NCBI RefSeq assembly: GCF_004121055.1
Contig: NZ_PYAL01000001.1
Location: 744,001-808,000 of the forward strand
Reading direction: 5' to 3'
Length of the DNA: 64,000 bases
From: Achromobacter aloeverae
Lineage (GTDB): Bacteria; Pseudomonadota; Gammaproteobacteria; Burkholderiales; Burkholderiaceae_B
The position numbers and the translations under genes are program-made. Positions 8,406 to 16,910 of the stretch are shown one piece after another. The stretch's first letter is position 1, and the number at the start of each line of letters is the position of its first letter. Under the pieces are notes generated by a model. It saw nothing but the letters and a program-made list of their open reading frames with translations, was not told the origin of the DNA and searched no databases.

Positions 8406-10094
8406 ATGACTTCCACACCCGCAAGCTCCGCGACCGGCGCGCCCGTCCTGCAAATCCAGGGCCTGGCCGTGCGCCTGACCGACGCATCGGGCGGCGATCC
8501 GTCGGGCGGCGATCCGTCGGGCGGCGCGCCGCGTCACGTCGTGCAGGACATCAGCTTCGACATCCATGCCGGCGAAACCCTCTGCGTGGTCGGCGAGTCC
8601 GGGTCCGGCAAGTCCGTCACGTCGTTCGCCGTGATGGGACTGCTGGCGCCCGACGCCCTGCGGCCCTGCGCCGGCCGCATCCTGCTCGACGGCGAGGACA
8701 TCCTCGCCTGCTCCCCCGAACGCCTGCGCGAACTGCGCGCCACCCGCATGTCCATGGTGTTCCAGGAACCCATGACCGCCCTCAATCCCGTGCGCACGGT
8801 CGGCTGGCAGATCGACGAAGTCCTGCGGGCGCACAGCAAGCTCAACACGGCGGCGCGCAAGAAGAAGATCCTCGACATGCTGCAGGCCGTGCGCCTGCCC
8901 GACATCGAGCGGATCTACGCCTCCTATCCGCACCAATTGTCCGGTGGACAGCGCCAGCGCATCGTCATCTGCATGGCGCTGATATTGAACCCCAGGCTGC
9001 TGATCGCCGACGAGCCCACCACCGCGCTGGATGTCACCACGCAAAAGCAGATCCTGACGCTGATCCGCGAACTGCAGCAGACCCACGACACCGCCGTGCT
9101 GTTCATCACGCACGATTTCGGCGTGGTCGCGGACATCGCCGACCGCATCGCCGTCATGAACCGCGGCCACATCGTCGAAGTGGGCACGCGCGAACAGATC
9201 CTCACCCAGCCGCGCGAGGCCTACACCCGCATGCTGGTCTCGTCGGTGCCCAGCCTGGCGCCGGCGGCACGCGGCGCGCCCGACGGCACGCCGCTGCTGA
9301 CGGTGCGGGGCCTGCACAAGACCTATACCGAACGCGGCTTGTTCAAGCCGCGCCGCACGGTCAATGCCGTCAACGACGTAAGCTTCATGCTGCGCAGGAA
9401 GGAAATACTGGGCATCGTCGGCGAATCAGGCTCGGGCAAATCGACCGTCGCGCGTTGCATCGCCCGGCTGATCGATCCCAGCGCGGGCAGCGTACGCATC
9501 GACCAGCAGGAAATCGCCACGGCCTCCCGGCGCACGTTCCGGCCCTTGCGCCAGCGTATCCAGGTGGTTTTCCAGGATCCCTACCGGTCCTTGAATGCGA
9601 GGATGCGCGTCGGCGAGTCCATCATCGAGGGCTTGCGCAATTTCGGCACAGGTCGGCACGAGGCACGCCGACGCGCCATGGAACTATTGGAAGTGGTGGG
9701 ATTGAGCGCCGACGCGATGGAGCGTTATCCGCACCAGTTCTCGGGCGGCCAGCGCCAGCGCATCTGCATCGCCCGCGCGCTGGCGTTGTCGCCGGACATC
9801 CTCATCGCCGACGAAGCCGTCTCGGCGCTGGATGTGTCCGTCCAGGCCCAGGTCCTGGACCTGATCGAAGCGATCCGCGAGCGCACCGGCACCGCGGTGC
9901 TGTTCATCACGCACGACCTGCGTGTCGCGGCGCAGATCTGCAACACCATCGTGGTCATGAAATCCGGCCGCATCGTCGAAGCCGCCTCCGCCCACGAAGT
10001 CCTCAGCCAGCCGCGCGACGCCTACACCCGCCAGTTGATCGACGCGGCCCCCGGCCGGCACTGGGACTTCCAGCACTTCCGGCCGGCCGCCTGA
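8406..10094 (+). CDS. Fused dipeptide-type ABC transporter ATPase (DppD-DppF in one chain)
   Basis: A 562-residue protein with two complete ABC ATPase domains. Domain 1 has Walker A GESGSGKSV at residues 63-71, signature LSGGQRQR and Walker B LLIADEPTTALD. Domain 2 has Walker A GESGSGKST near residue 338, signature FSGGQRQR and ILIADEAVSALD, with Ala where Pro is usual after DE. Each is followed by the C-terminal region typical of oligopeptide ATPases (REAYTRMLVSSVP, RDAYTRQLIDAAP). One chain therefore replaces the usual two subunits and powers the permeases at 6461 and 7427. A 15-bp unit repeated three times (8487-8531) adds a GGDPSGGDPSGG stretch in the N-terminal domain. Confidence 0.93.
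   Translation: MTSTPASSATGAPVLQIQGLAVRLTDASGGDPSGGDPSGGAPRHVVQDISFDIHAGETLCVVGESGSGKSVTSFAVMGLLAPDALRPCAGRILLDGEDILACSPERLRELRATRMSMVFQEPMTALNPVRTVGWQIDEVLRAHSKLNTAARKKKILDMLQAVRLPDIERIYASYPHQLSGGQRQRIVICMALILNPRLLIADEPTTALDVTTQKQILTLIRELQQTHDTAVLFITHDFGVVADIADRIAVMNRGHIVEVGTREQILTQPREAYTRMLVSSVPSLAPAARGAPDGTPLLTVRGLHKTYTERGLFKPRRTVNAVNDVSFMLRRKEILGIVGESGSGKSTVARCIARLIDPSAGSVRIDQQEIATASRRTFRPLRQRIQVVFQDPYRSLNARMRVGESIIEGLRNFGTGRHEARRRAMELLEVVGLSADAMERYPHQFSGGQRQRICIARALALSPDILIADEAVSALDVSVQAQVLDLIEAIRERTGTAVLFITHDLRVAAQICNTIVVMKSGRIVEAASAHEVLSQPRDAYTRQLIDAAPGRHWDFQHFRPAA
8487..8531 (+). repeat. In-frame 15-bp triplication in the ATPase gene
   Basis: tcgggcggcgatccg occurs twice and then as tcgggcggcgcgccg, giving Ser-Gly-Gly-Asp-Pro repeats at about residues 28-42. 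They lie in the surface loop ahead of the strand that leads to Walker A. The unit is a multiple of three, so the reading frame is kept. Confidence 0.9.
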
Positions 10095-10115
10095 CCCCGG
10101 GCCAGCTCGGCAAAA

Positions 10116-10148
10116 TCCGATTTCCCAGACGCCATCTGGGAAATCGGA
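10116..10148. terminator. 14-bp perfect hairpin between convergent genes
   Basis: TCCGATTTCCCAGA and TCTGGGAAATCGGA form a perfect 14-bp stem around the 5-nt loop CGCCA, 22 bp after the ATPase stop and upstream of the 3' end of the leftward LysR gene. A long stem between two converging genes fits a bidirectional terminator. Neither arm is followed by a convincing T-run, so it may instead stabilise RNA 3' ends. Confidence 0.6.
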
Positions 10149-10160
10149 GCGCGGGGAAAA

Positions 10161-10229
10161 GCGATGCCGGCTGCGATATCGACTGCAATACCGACTGCGA
10201 TATCGACTGCGATGCCGACTGCGATGCCG
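10161..10229. repeat. 12-bp tandem repeat, about 5.75 copies
   Basis: Units are gcgatgccggct, gcgatatcgact, gcaataccgact, gcgatatcgact, gcgatgccgact and a partial gcgatgccg. The array ends one base before the LysR stop codon, on the non-coding side. It is too short and regular for CRISPR. Confidence 0.9.
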
Positions 10230-10230
10230 T

Positions 10231-11139
10231 TCAACTTCGTTCCGTGCGCCGTTGGCGTATTCCGCGGTCGACCGGTGCGATCTGTTCCAGCAGTTGGACG
10301 AAAGCCATGGCCAGCGGGCTCAGCGTTGCGCGCTTGCGGAACAGCACGCCTATCGTGCGCTTGCAGGCGCGGCCCGGCAGCGCTTCCGCGTGCAGGTCCA
10401 CCATGTTCACGCCTTTCAGCCCGCTGCTGGGCAGGATGGTGACGCCCAGCCCGTTGCGAACCATGCTTACGGCCGTGCCCATGTAGGCGACCTCGATGGC
10501 CGGCACCAGATTGGGGCGGTTCTGGCGCATGGCCCGGTCGGACGAGCCTTGCGCCAGCGTGATCAGCGGGTACGAGTCCAGCTTCTGCCACGTGACGGGG
10601 CCGTCGAAAAAAGCGTGGTCCTTGGGCGCCACCACCACCAGGTGGTCGCGAAACAGCGGCTTGAACTCGACTTCCGGATCGCCGTTGAGCTCCGACCCCA
10701 CGCCCAGCTCGACATCGCCGCGCTTGACGGCGTCGATGACGGCGACGTTCAGCTCTTCCCGCATCAGCACGCGCACGCCGGGATAGCGGGAACGGAACTG
10801 GCCCAGCACCTCCGTCAGCAGTCCGAATGCCAGCGACGGCAAGGCGGACAGCTGCAACTGGCCCGCCACGCCCGCGCCCACGTCGGTAATGCGGCCATAG
10901 ACATCGCGCAGCTCCTTCAGGATGGGCGCGACCTCGCGATAGAAACTCTGGCCCGCCGCCGTCAGGCGGCAGGTTCGCGTGGTGCGCTCGAACAGGTGGA
11001 TGCCGATGTCGTCCTCCAGCTGGCGTATCTGCACGGAAAACGACGGCTGCGTGACGCACAACTCCGCCGCCGCCTTGGCGAACGACCCGGACCGCGCCGC
11101 CAGCACGAAGGCCTGCAACTGCCGATATTTGATGTTCAT
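10231..11139 (-). CDS. LysR family transcriptional regulator
   Basis: A 302-residue LysR protein. The start MNIKYRQLQAFVLAARSGSF has AAGGCGGGG just upstream and begins at the conserved first helix; ten further residues could be added from an upstream in-frame ATG but are not typical. The N-terminal helix-turn-helix is AKAAAELCVTQPSFSVQIRQLEDDIG, split by the usual turn, and a periplasmic-binding-like effector domain follows. It diverges from the AtzG-like/amidase/LIV operon and is its likely activator, with a pathway compound as co-inducer. Confidence 0.9.
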   Translation of the reverse strand: MNIKYRQLQAFVLAARSGSFAKAAAELCVTQPSFSVQIRQLEDDIGIHLFERTTRTCRLTAAGQSFYREVAPILKELRDVYGRITDVGAGVAGQLQLSALPSLAFGLLTEVLGQFRSRYPGVRVLMREELNVAVIDAVKRGDVELGVGSELNGDPEVEFKPLFRDHLVVVAPKDHAFFDGPVTWQKLDSYPLITLAQGSSDRAMRQNRPNLVPAIEVAYMGTAVSMVRNGLGVTILPSSGLKGVNMVDLHAEALPGRACKRTIGVLFRKRATLSPLAMAFVQLLEQIAPVDRGIRQRRTERS

Positions 11140-11211
11140 GCACCCCGCCTTGCGCGCGTGTGGCCCCATGCGGACCCACTGAAGGCTCGATGCGGGCCCG
11201 GCCTTGAATAC

Positions 11212-11226
11212 TTAGTTTTTTACTAA
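11212..11226. promoter_or_regulatory. Candidate LysR box (TTAGT-N5-ACTAA)
   Basis: A 15-bp inverted repeat, TTAGT and ACTAA around five Ts, lies in the divergent gap between the LysR gene and the AtzG-like gene and contains the T-N11-A pattern of LysR sites. A second short inverted repeat, ATGC-TT-GCAT, follows at 11229-11238 and may be the activation half-site. Confidence 0.55.
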
Positions 11227-11306
11227 TAATGCTTGCATATTATCGAATAGTTTTTCACCCCACAATCAGCGCAAACTACAGTTCCTTTCACATCGAGTGG
11301 GAAGCA

Positions 11307-11516
11307 ATGATGACGTCCCAGAACGCGGAAACGCCGCTGGCTCCGCTTTTCTCACTGTTGGCCGAAGACGCGGGACTGCAGGAAGTCGCCACCCGCTACA
11401 GGCAGGATCTCTACGTCGCGGTCCAGTCCGCCATGCAGCTGCGCAACGCCCTGCTGGCGCTGGACGACGTCGCCGCCGAACCCTGGCCCCCCATGCAAAC
11501 CAGGACCGCCATATGA
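11307..11516 (+). CDS. AtzG-like small subunit of an amidase complex (DUF4089-like)
   Basis: A small acidic helical protein of 69 residues (68 if the second of two adjacent ATGs is used; GGAAG is better spaced for the second). Its core LFSLLAEDAGLQEVATRYRQ, a run of helix and then a Pro-containing end, resembles the GatC-like AtzG partner of 1-carboxybiuret hydrolase AtzE. The stop overlaps the amidase start by ATGA at 11513-11516, which implies translational coupling and a fixed ratio of the two chains. Family assignment rests on size, composition and context more than on an unmistakable motif. Confidence 0.6.
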   Translation: MMTSQNAETPLAPLFSLLAEDAGLQEVATRYRQDLYVAVQSAMQLRNALLALDDVAAEPWPPMQTRTAI

Positions 11517-12922
11517 CCGACATCCATTGGATGACCGCTGGCGACCTGGGCCGCGCCTATCGCGCCGGCACGCTGACGCCGGACGTGGTCGTCGAAAAGC
11601 TGCTCGAACGCATCGCCGCCTTCGACGGCGCCATCAACGCCTTCGTTTCCGTGGACGCGGAACAGGCGCGCGCCCAGGCCCGCGCCGCCACCCGGGACAT
11701 GGCGATGGGCATCTGGCGCTCCCCCCTGCATGGCGTGCCGGTGGGCATCAAGGACCTCATCGATATCGCCGGCCAGGTGACCAGCTGCCACTCACGCCTG
11801 ATGCTGGACCGCGTGGCCACGCACGACGCGACGGTGGTGGCGCGCCTGCGCGAGGCCGGCGCGATCCTGCTGGGCAAGCTGGCGCTGCACGAATTCGCCA
11901 TCGGCGGCCCCAGCAACGACGCCGCCTATCCGCCGGCCCGCAACCCCTGGGACACGCGACACCAGACGGGCGGCTCGTCCTCCGGATCCGGCGCGGCCGT
12001 GGCGGCCGGCTTCGTGCCCATCGCGCTGGGCACGGATACGGGCGGCTCCATACGCAACCCGGCGGGGCACTGCGGCGTGGCCGGCCTGAAACCAACCTAT
12101 GGAGCGATCTCCCGGCATGGGGTTTTCCCGCTGTGCTTCACCCTGGACCACGTCGGCCCGATGGCCCGGTCCGTGGAGGACCTGGCGCTGGCGATGGACG
12201 TACTGGCGGCGCACGACCCGGCCGACCCCGGCAGCGTGTCCGCCCCCACGGGCGACCACCTGGCGGAAATAAACGCCGGCCTGGCGGGATTGCGGTTCGG
12301 CATCGTGCGCCATTTTCACGAGCAGGACCTGCGCGCCAGCGACGAAGTGATAAGCGCCATCAATCATTGCGGCGATACGCTGCGGCAGGCGGGCGCGCAG
12401 GTGACCGACATCCAGTTGCCGCCCTTGAGCCGCTACACCATGGCGCAGCGGATCATCTTCCACGCGGAATCCTGGGCGGTGCACGCGCACTGGCTTCGCA
12501 CCCGGCCGGCGGACTATTCGTACATCGCGCGGCGCAAGCTGATGGTGGGCGCTTTCCTCGGCGCCGGCGACTACGTACAGGCGCAGCGCTGGCGCAAGCA
12601 GTTGATCGAAGCCACCGACCGGGCCTTGCAACACGTCGATGTCCTGGTCGTGGCGAATTCGTTCGAAGCGGCTTCCGCGATCGGCAACGAAGCGGAGTTC
12701 AGTCGCACCTATAGCCGGCATGCCCGGTCCCCCTTCAACCTGACCGGGCACCCGGCCCTCGCCCTGATGTGCGGCATTTCCGGCAACGGCCTGCCTTTGT
12801 CCGTCCAGTTCGTCGGCCGCAGCCGGGCCGACCCCGTGCTGCTGCGGGCCGGCGCCGGCTTCGAGCGACACGCCGACTGGTCCCGCAAGCATCCGCCCGT
12901 GCCGTTCCCACGGGCCGCCTGA
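11513..12922 (+). CDS. Amidase signature enzyme (AtzE/GatA-like)
   Basis: A 469-residue amidase. The Ser-cisSer-Lys triad is visible as K80 (GVPVGIKDLIDIAG), S155 (QTGGSSSGSGAA) and S179 (LGTDTGGSIRNPA), with the expected 24-residue spacing between the two serines. It hydrolyses a carboxamide or ureido bond in the cytoplasm. The overlapping small gene upstream suggests an AtzE-AtzG-like complex. The next genes encode a LIV-type importer and oxidoreductases, so the substrate is probably taken up and trimmed of amide nitrogen. The specific substrate is unknown. Confidence 0.9.
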   Translation: MTDIHWMTAGDLGRAYRAGTLTPDVVVEKLLERIAAFDGAINAFVSVDAEQARAQARAATRDMAMGIWRSPLHGVPVGIKDLIDIAGQVTSCHSRLMLDRVATHDATVVARLREAGAILLGKLALHEFAIGGPSNDAAYPPARNPWDTRHQTGGSSSGSGAAVAAGFVPIALGTDTGGSIRNPAGHCGVAGLKPTYGAISRHGVFPLCFTLDHVGPMARSVEDLALAMDVLAAHDPADPGSVSAPTGDHLAEINAGLAGLRFGIVRHFHEQDLRASDEVISAINHCGDTLRQAGAQVTDIQLPPLSRYTMAQRIIFHAESWAVHAHWLRTRPADYSYIARRKLMVGAFLGAGDYVQAQRWRKQLIEATDRALQHVDVLVVANSFEAASAIGNEAEFSRTYSRHARSPFNLTGHPALALMCGISGNGLPLSVQFVGRSRADPVLLRAGAGFERHADWSRKHPPVPFPRAA

Positions 12923-12992
12923 CCCGCCGTCGGCGGGCCTCGATCCCAAAACAAGCTGCACCACCGATAACCATACAGTTCAAGGGAAAATC

Positions 12993-14165
12993 ATGCTCAA
13001 AAGCATAAAGACACTGTTGTTCGCGGCCGCCATGCTCGTTGTTTCCGCCAGCCATGCGCAGGAGGAGTTGAAGATCGGCGCCATCGGCCCACTGTCCGGC
13101 GGCGGCACGGCCTGGGGCCTGGCCCTGCAACGCGGCATCCAGATGGCATTCGACGAGGTCAAGGCGCAGGGCGGGCTCAAGGTCGGCGACAAGGTCTACA
13201 TGCCCAAGCTGGTCATGTACGACGACAAGTACACCGCGGCCGGCGGCCGTTCCGCCGCCGACCGGCTCATCAACGCCGACAACGTGAAGTTCATCATCGG
13301 TCCGATCGGTTCGCCGTCCGTGCTGGCCACCGTCGCCGTCACCACGCCGGCCAAGGTGATCCTGCTGTCCAACGGCTTCGCCCCGGGCATATTGAAAAAC
13401 GACGCCAAGTCGCCCTACAACTTCCGCGCCATGAACAGCACCGTGGAATTCGGTCCGCCCATGGTCAAGTGGTTCCACGACAACTTCCCCAACGTCAAGA
13501 AGGTCGCGCTCATCGCGCCGAACGACGCCGTGGGCCAGGCGGTCATCCCGCAGCTGGAGGCCTATTACAAGGCCAACGGCATGGCGGTCTGGACCGAACT
13601 GTACGACCGCGGCACCAAGGAGTTCACGCCGTTGATGGCGCGCATGATGGCGCAGAACGTCGATGCGCTGGACCTGAACAGCAACGCGCCCGGCGAAGGC
13701 GCCTTGCTCCTGAAGCAGGCGCGCCAGAGCGGCTTCAAGAAGCCCATATGGCAGATCGGCGGCCCGGCGGTTGACGAAATGATGGAAATCGCCGGCCCGC
13801 TGGCCGACGGATTCATCTCGTTGAACGTCTTCAACTTCGACTCGCCGGAAGCGAAGAAATTCATCGATACGTACCGCAAGAGCTATGGCGACGCGGTCAT
13901 CAACGCCCAGACCCCGGGCTGGTACAACGCTGCCAAGATCATGATGGAGGCCATCCGCCGCGCCGGCACCACGACGGACACGACCGCCGTGCGCGATGCG
14001 CTGGAGAAGCTCGAAGGCTACGAAACCACCCTCTACGGGCCGGTGCGCTGGGGCGGCATGGGCGACTACGACGTGAACCACCAGCTGTTGATGAAGTTCT
14101 GGATGGTCAAGGTCGAGGGCGGCAAGATCAAGGTCATCCAGGCGCTGGATCCGGAAAAACGCTAG
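12993..14165 (+). CDS. Branched-chain-amino-acid-type ABC transporter substrate-binding protein
   Basis: A 390-residue LivJ-family periplasmic binding protein with a clear signal peptide (MLKSIKTLLFAAAMLVVSASHA). The mature start EELKIGAIGPLSGGGTAWG is the standard first strand and ligand loop. KKVALIAPNDAVGQAVIPQ and TTLYGPVRWGGMGDYDVNHQ are typical later segments. It supplies the LIV-type importer encoded directly downstream. Family members bind amino acids, amides, urea and aromatic acids, so the neighbouring amidase is the best clue to ligand. Confidence 0.92.
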   Translation: MLKSIKTLLFAAAMLVVSASHAQEELKIGAIGPLSGGGTAWGLALQRGIQMAFDEVKAQGGLKVGDKVYMPKLVMYDDKYTAAGGRSAADRLINADNVKFIIGPIGSPSVLATVAVTTPAKVILLSNGFAPGILKNDAKSPYNFRAMNSTVEFGPPMVKWFHDNFPNVKKVALIAPNDAVGQAVIPQLEAYYKANGMAVWTELYDRGTKEFTPLMARMMAQNVDALDLNSNAPGEGALLLKQARQSGFKKPIWQIGGPAVDEMMEIAGPLADGFISLNVFNFDSPEAKKFIDTYRKSYGDAVINAQTPGWYNAAKIMMEAIRRAGTTTDTTAVRDALEKLEGYETTLYGPVRWGGMGDYDVNHQLLMKFWMVKVEGGKIKVIQALDPEKR

Positions 14166-14186
14166 GCCACACCGTCCGCCGGTAAC

Positions 14187-14217
14187 CCGGCCGGCCCGCG
14201 CCGCGGGCCCGGCCGGC
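14187..14217 (+). promoter_or_regulatory. GC-rich hairpin between binding-protein and permease genes
   Basis: CCGGCCGGCCCGC pairs with GCGGGCCCGGCCGG around a 3-nt loop, with one bulged C. Such hairpins after a binding-protein gene commonly protect its mRNA or partly terminate transcription, so more binding protein than permease is made. Confidence 0.5.
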
Positions 14218-14248
14218 GCCCCATCCGTGCCCATCCGGAGCCAAACCG

Positions 14249-15115
14249 ATGTTTACATTACCCATCCTGAGCCAGGTCTTCATCAACGGGCTCAGCCTGA
14301 GCGCGATCTACATTCTCGTCGCCCTGGGTTTCACGCTGCTGTTCGGCATCATGCGGGTGGTCAATTTCGCCCATGGCGCCTTCGCGATGCTGGGCGGCTA
14401 TGCGCTGTTCTACCTCTACGGCGTCTACAAGCTGCCCTACCCGATCGCGATCCTGGGCGGGTCCATGCTGGTCGCGGCGCTTTCGCTGGTGCTGGAGCGC
14501 CTGGTGTTCCGGTGGTTCTACCACAAGATGTTCCAGAGCATGATCGCGCTGCTGGGCTTGAACCTGGCGCTGGTCTATACGGCGGTGCTGGCCTGGGACG
14601 TCAATGAACGCTCCCTGCCCTCCGTCTCCGACAGCGTCATCGATATCGCCGGCATCCAGGTCCCCGCGGACAGGCTGGTCATCATCGGCATGGCTGTCGT
14701 GGTGCTGGGGCTGTTCTGGCTGTTCGTGACGCGCACCCGCCAGGGACTGGCGATGCGGGCCGCGGCGCTGGATCCGGAGATCGCGGCGACCCAGGGCATC
14801 AATACCCGCGGCATCTACATGCTGGCCTTCGTCATCGCCGTGTTCATGACCGCCCTGGCCGGCGGCCTCTACGCCCAGACGTATGCCCTGTCGCCGTTCA
14901 TGGGCGACCGTCCCCTGATGGTCGCCTTCATCGTGGTCATCCTGGGCGGCATGGGCAGCGTGCCGGGCGCCGCCCTGGGCGGCCTGCTGCTGGGCTTCAC
15001 GGAGAGCTTCCTGTCCACGTTCTACGGGGCGTCGATCTCCTCGTTCGTCTCCTTCGGCGTCGTCATCGCGCTGCTGGTATTGCGGCCCTGGGGGCTGCTG
15101 GGGAAACCGGAATGA
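14249..15115 (+). CDS. LIV-type ABC transporter permease, LivH-like
   Basis: A 288-residue inner-membrane permease. GLSLSAIYILVALGFTLLFG and VVNFAHGAFAMLGGY are the signature first helices of LivH. The loop ALDPEIAATQGINTRGIY and the Gly-rich stretch VVILGGMGSVPGAALGG near the C-terminus are also conserved. The stop overlaps the LivM-like start by ATGA at 15112-15115. Confidence 0.93.
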   Translation: MFTLPILSQVFINGLSLSAIYILVALGFTLLFGIMRVVNFAHGAFAMLGGYALFYLYGVYKLPYPIAILGGSMLVAALSLVLERLVFRWFYHKMFQSMIALLGLNLALVYTAVLAWDVNERSLPSVSDSVIDIAGIQVPADRLVIIGMAVVVLGLFWLFVTRTRQGLAMRAAALDPEIAATQGINTRGIYMLAFVIAVFMTALAGGLYAQTYALSPFMGDRPLMVAFIVVILGGMGSVPGAALGGLLLGFTESFLSTFYGASISSFVSFGVVIALLVLRPWGLLGKPE

Positions 15116-16131
15116 CTCAGTCACAAGCGGGCCTCGCGCCTACTCTCCGCACGGAGCCTCATATGCCTTCTGTCGCACGACGCGCGCGCCCGATACGCGC
15201 GTGGGCCGTGGCGGCCGCGCTGCTGCTGGCCGTGGCCTGGCCGCTCGCGAGCCCGAACATCTTCTACATCAACATCGGCATCCTGGTGGTGCTGGCCGCC
15301 ATCGGGGCGGTCACGCTGAACCTCATCATCCGCACCGGGCACATATCGCTCGCCCACGGCGCGTTCATGGGCGTGGCGGCCTACACCTGCGTCCTCCTGC
15401 AGACCCGCGCCGGCATTCCCTTTCCGGTCGCGATGATAGTCGGATGCCTGGCCTCCGGCCTGCTCGCGCTGGTCATCGGCCCCATCATCCTGCGGCTGAC
15501 AGGCAAGTATTTCGTGCTCGTCACCTTCCTGCTGGGCGAAGTCATACGCCTGGTGTTCCTGGAGTGGCAGTCCGTCACGGGCGGCGCCAACGGGATAGAC
15601 CAGATCCCGCCGGGCCTGGACCTGTTTCGCTCGCCCGTCGGCTTCTACTACTTCTGCCTGGCGATCTCCGTCCTTTGCATAGGCATCGTCTGGCGCATCC
15701 TCTGTTCCGATCTGGGCCGCGCAATCGACGCCATACGGGAAGCCGACCGCATCGCGGAGAGTTCCGGCGTCCCGGTCATACGCATCAAGGTCATGGTCTT
15801 CGTCGTCGCCTGCACGCTGGTCGGCCTGCAAGGGGCGCTGCAAGCCCAGATGATCCACGCCATCGAGCCGGCATCCTTCAACATGGATGTGTCGCTGGGC
15901 ATGGTGGTGATGAACGTGCTCGGCGGCATGTACTACCTGGTCGGCCCCCTGATCGGCGCCGTGTTCATGGTGGGCCTGCCGGAATTGCTGCGCGGCTATG
16001 TCGAGCTGCAGCAGATCATCTTCGGCATCATACTCATCGTCGTCATGGCGGCGCTGCCCGGCGGGATGATAGGCGCGTGGCACCTGGCGCATCGCGCCTG
16101 CACCCGCAAGCGGAACGGGAGCCGGGCATGA
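15112..16131 (+). CDS. LIV-type ABC transporter permease, LivM-like
   Basis: A 339-residue permease recognised by LNLIIRTGHISLAHGAFMGV and the loop AIDAIREADRIAESSGVPVIRIK, where LivM proteins contact the ATPases. Start 15112 overlaps the LivH-like stop. An in-frame ATG at 15163 preceded by ACGGAG is a good alternative that would remove 17 polar residues. The 3' end overlaps the first ATPase gene by ATGA. Confidence 0.92.
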   Translation: MTQSQAGLAPTLRTEPHMPSVARRARPIRAWAVAAALLLAVAWPLASPNIFYINIGILVVLAAIGAVTLNLIIRTGHISLAHGAFMGVAAYTCVLLQTRAGIPFPVAMIVGCLASGLLALVIGPIILRLTGKYFVLVTFLLGEVIRLVFLEWQSVTGGANGIDQIPPGLDLFRSPVGFYYFCLAISVLCIGIVWRILCSDLGRAIDAIREADRIAESSGVPVIRIKVMVFVVACTLVGLQGALQAQMIHAIEPASFNMDVSLGMVVMNVLGGMYYLVGPLIGAVFMVGLPELLRGYVELQQIIFGIILIVVMAALPGGMIGAWHLAHRACTRKRNGSRA

Positions 16132-16910
16132 CCGCGCTGCTCGAGGTATCGAATCTCTCCCGGCGCTTCGGCGGCCTGGTCGCCGTGAACGATCTCAGCT
16201 TGCAGGTGGGGGAAGGCGAGATCGTCGGCCTCATCGGCCCGAATGGCGCCGGCAAGACCACCGTCGTCAACCTGGTCAGCGGCATGATCCTGCCGTCCAC
16301 GGGCCGCGTCGGCTTCGCCGGCCGGGACATCACCACGCTGCCGGCGCACTCCCGGGCGCGCCTCGGCCTGGTGCGCACCTTCCAGTCGACGGCGGTGTAC
16401 CGGGACTGCACCGTGCGCGAGAACGCCGAACGAGGCACCTACCTGCAATGCTTTCCCGGTTCGCTCGCCGCGTTCCTGGGAACGCCGCGCGCCCGCGCCA
16501 TGCACCGCGCGGGGCGCGAGCAGGCGGCAGAGCTGCTGGCCTGGCTGGGCCTGGAGCACCTCGCCGACGTCCGCGCCGACGCCCTGCCCTACGGCCACCA
16601 GAAGACCCTGGGCATCGTCATCGCCCTGGCCGCGCGGCCCCGCCTGATCCTGCTGGACGAACCCGTCGCCGGGCTCAGCGCCGAGGAGACCGACCACGTG
16701 CGCGACACCATCCTGCGCGTGCGCGAGCGCGGCATCTCCGTCATGGTCATCGACCACAACATGCGCTTCATCTCGGGGCTCTGCGACCGCCTGTACGTAT
16801 CCGCGCAAGGATGCAAGATCGCCGAGGGCACGCCGGCGGACGTGCTGGCGCATCCGCGCGTCATCGAAGCCTATCTGGGGAAGGCCTATGCCGCTGCTGA
16901 CCGTCCATAA
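16128..16910 (+). CDS. LIV-type ABC transporter ATPase, LivG-like
   Basis: A 260-residue ATPase with Walker A GPNGAGKTT at residues 37-45 and Walker B LILLDEPVAGLS. The signature region is LPYGHQKTLGIVIAL rather than LSGGQ, as is usual for LivG proteins. The distal His sits in MVIDHNM. The start overlaps the LivM-like stop (ATGA) and the end overlaps the next ATPase gene by 23 bp, so the importer subunits are tightly co-translated. Confidence 0.93.
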   Translation: MTALLEVSNLSRRFGGLVAVNDLSLQVGEGEIVGLIGPNGAGKTTVVNLVSGMILPSTGRVGFAGRDITTLPAHSRARLGLVRTFQSTAVYRDCTVRENAERGTYLQCFPGSLAAFLGTPRARAMHRAGREQAAELLAWLGLEHLADVRADALPYGHQKTLGIVIALAARPRLILLDEPVAGLSAEETDHVRDTILRVRERGISVMVIDHNMRFISGLCDRLYVSAQGCKIAEGTPADVLAHPRVIEAYLGKAYAAADRP

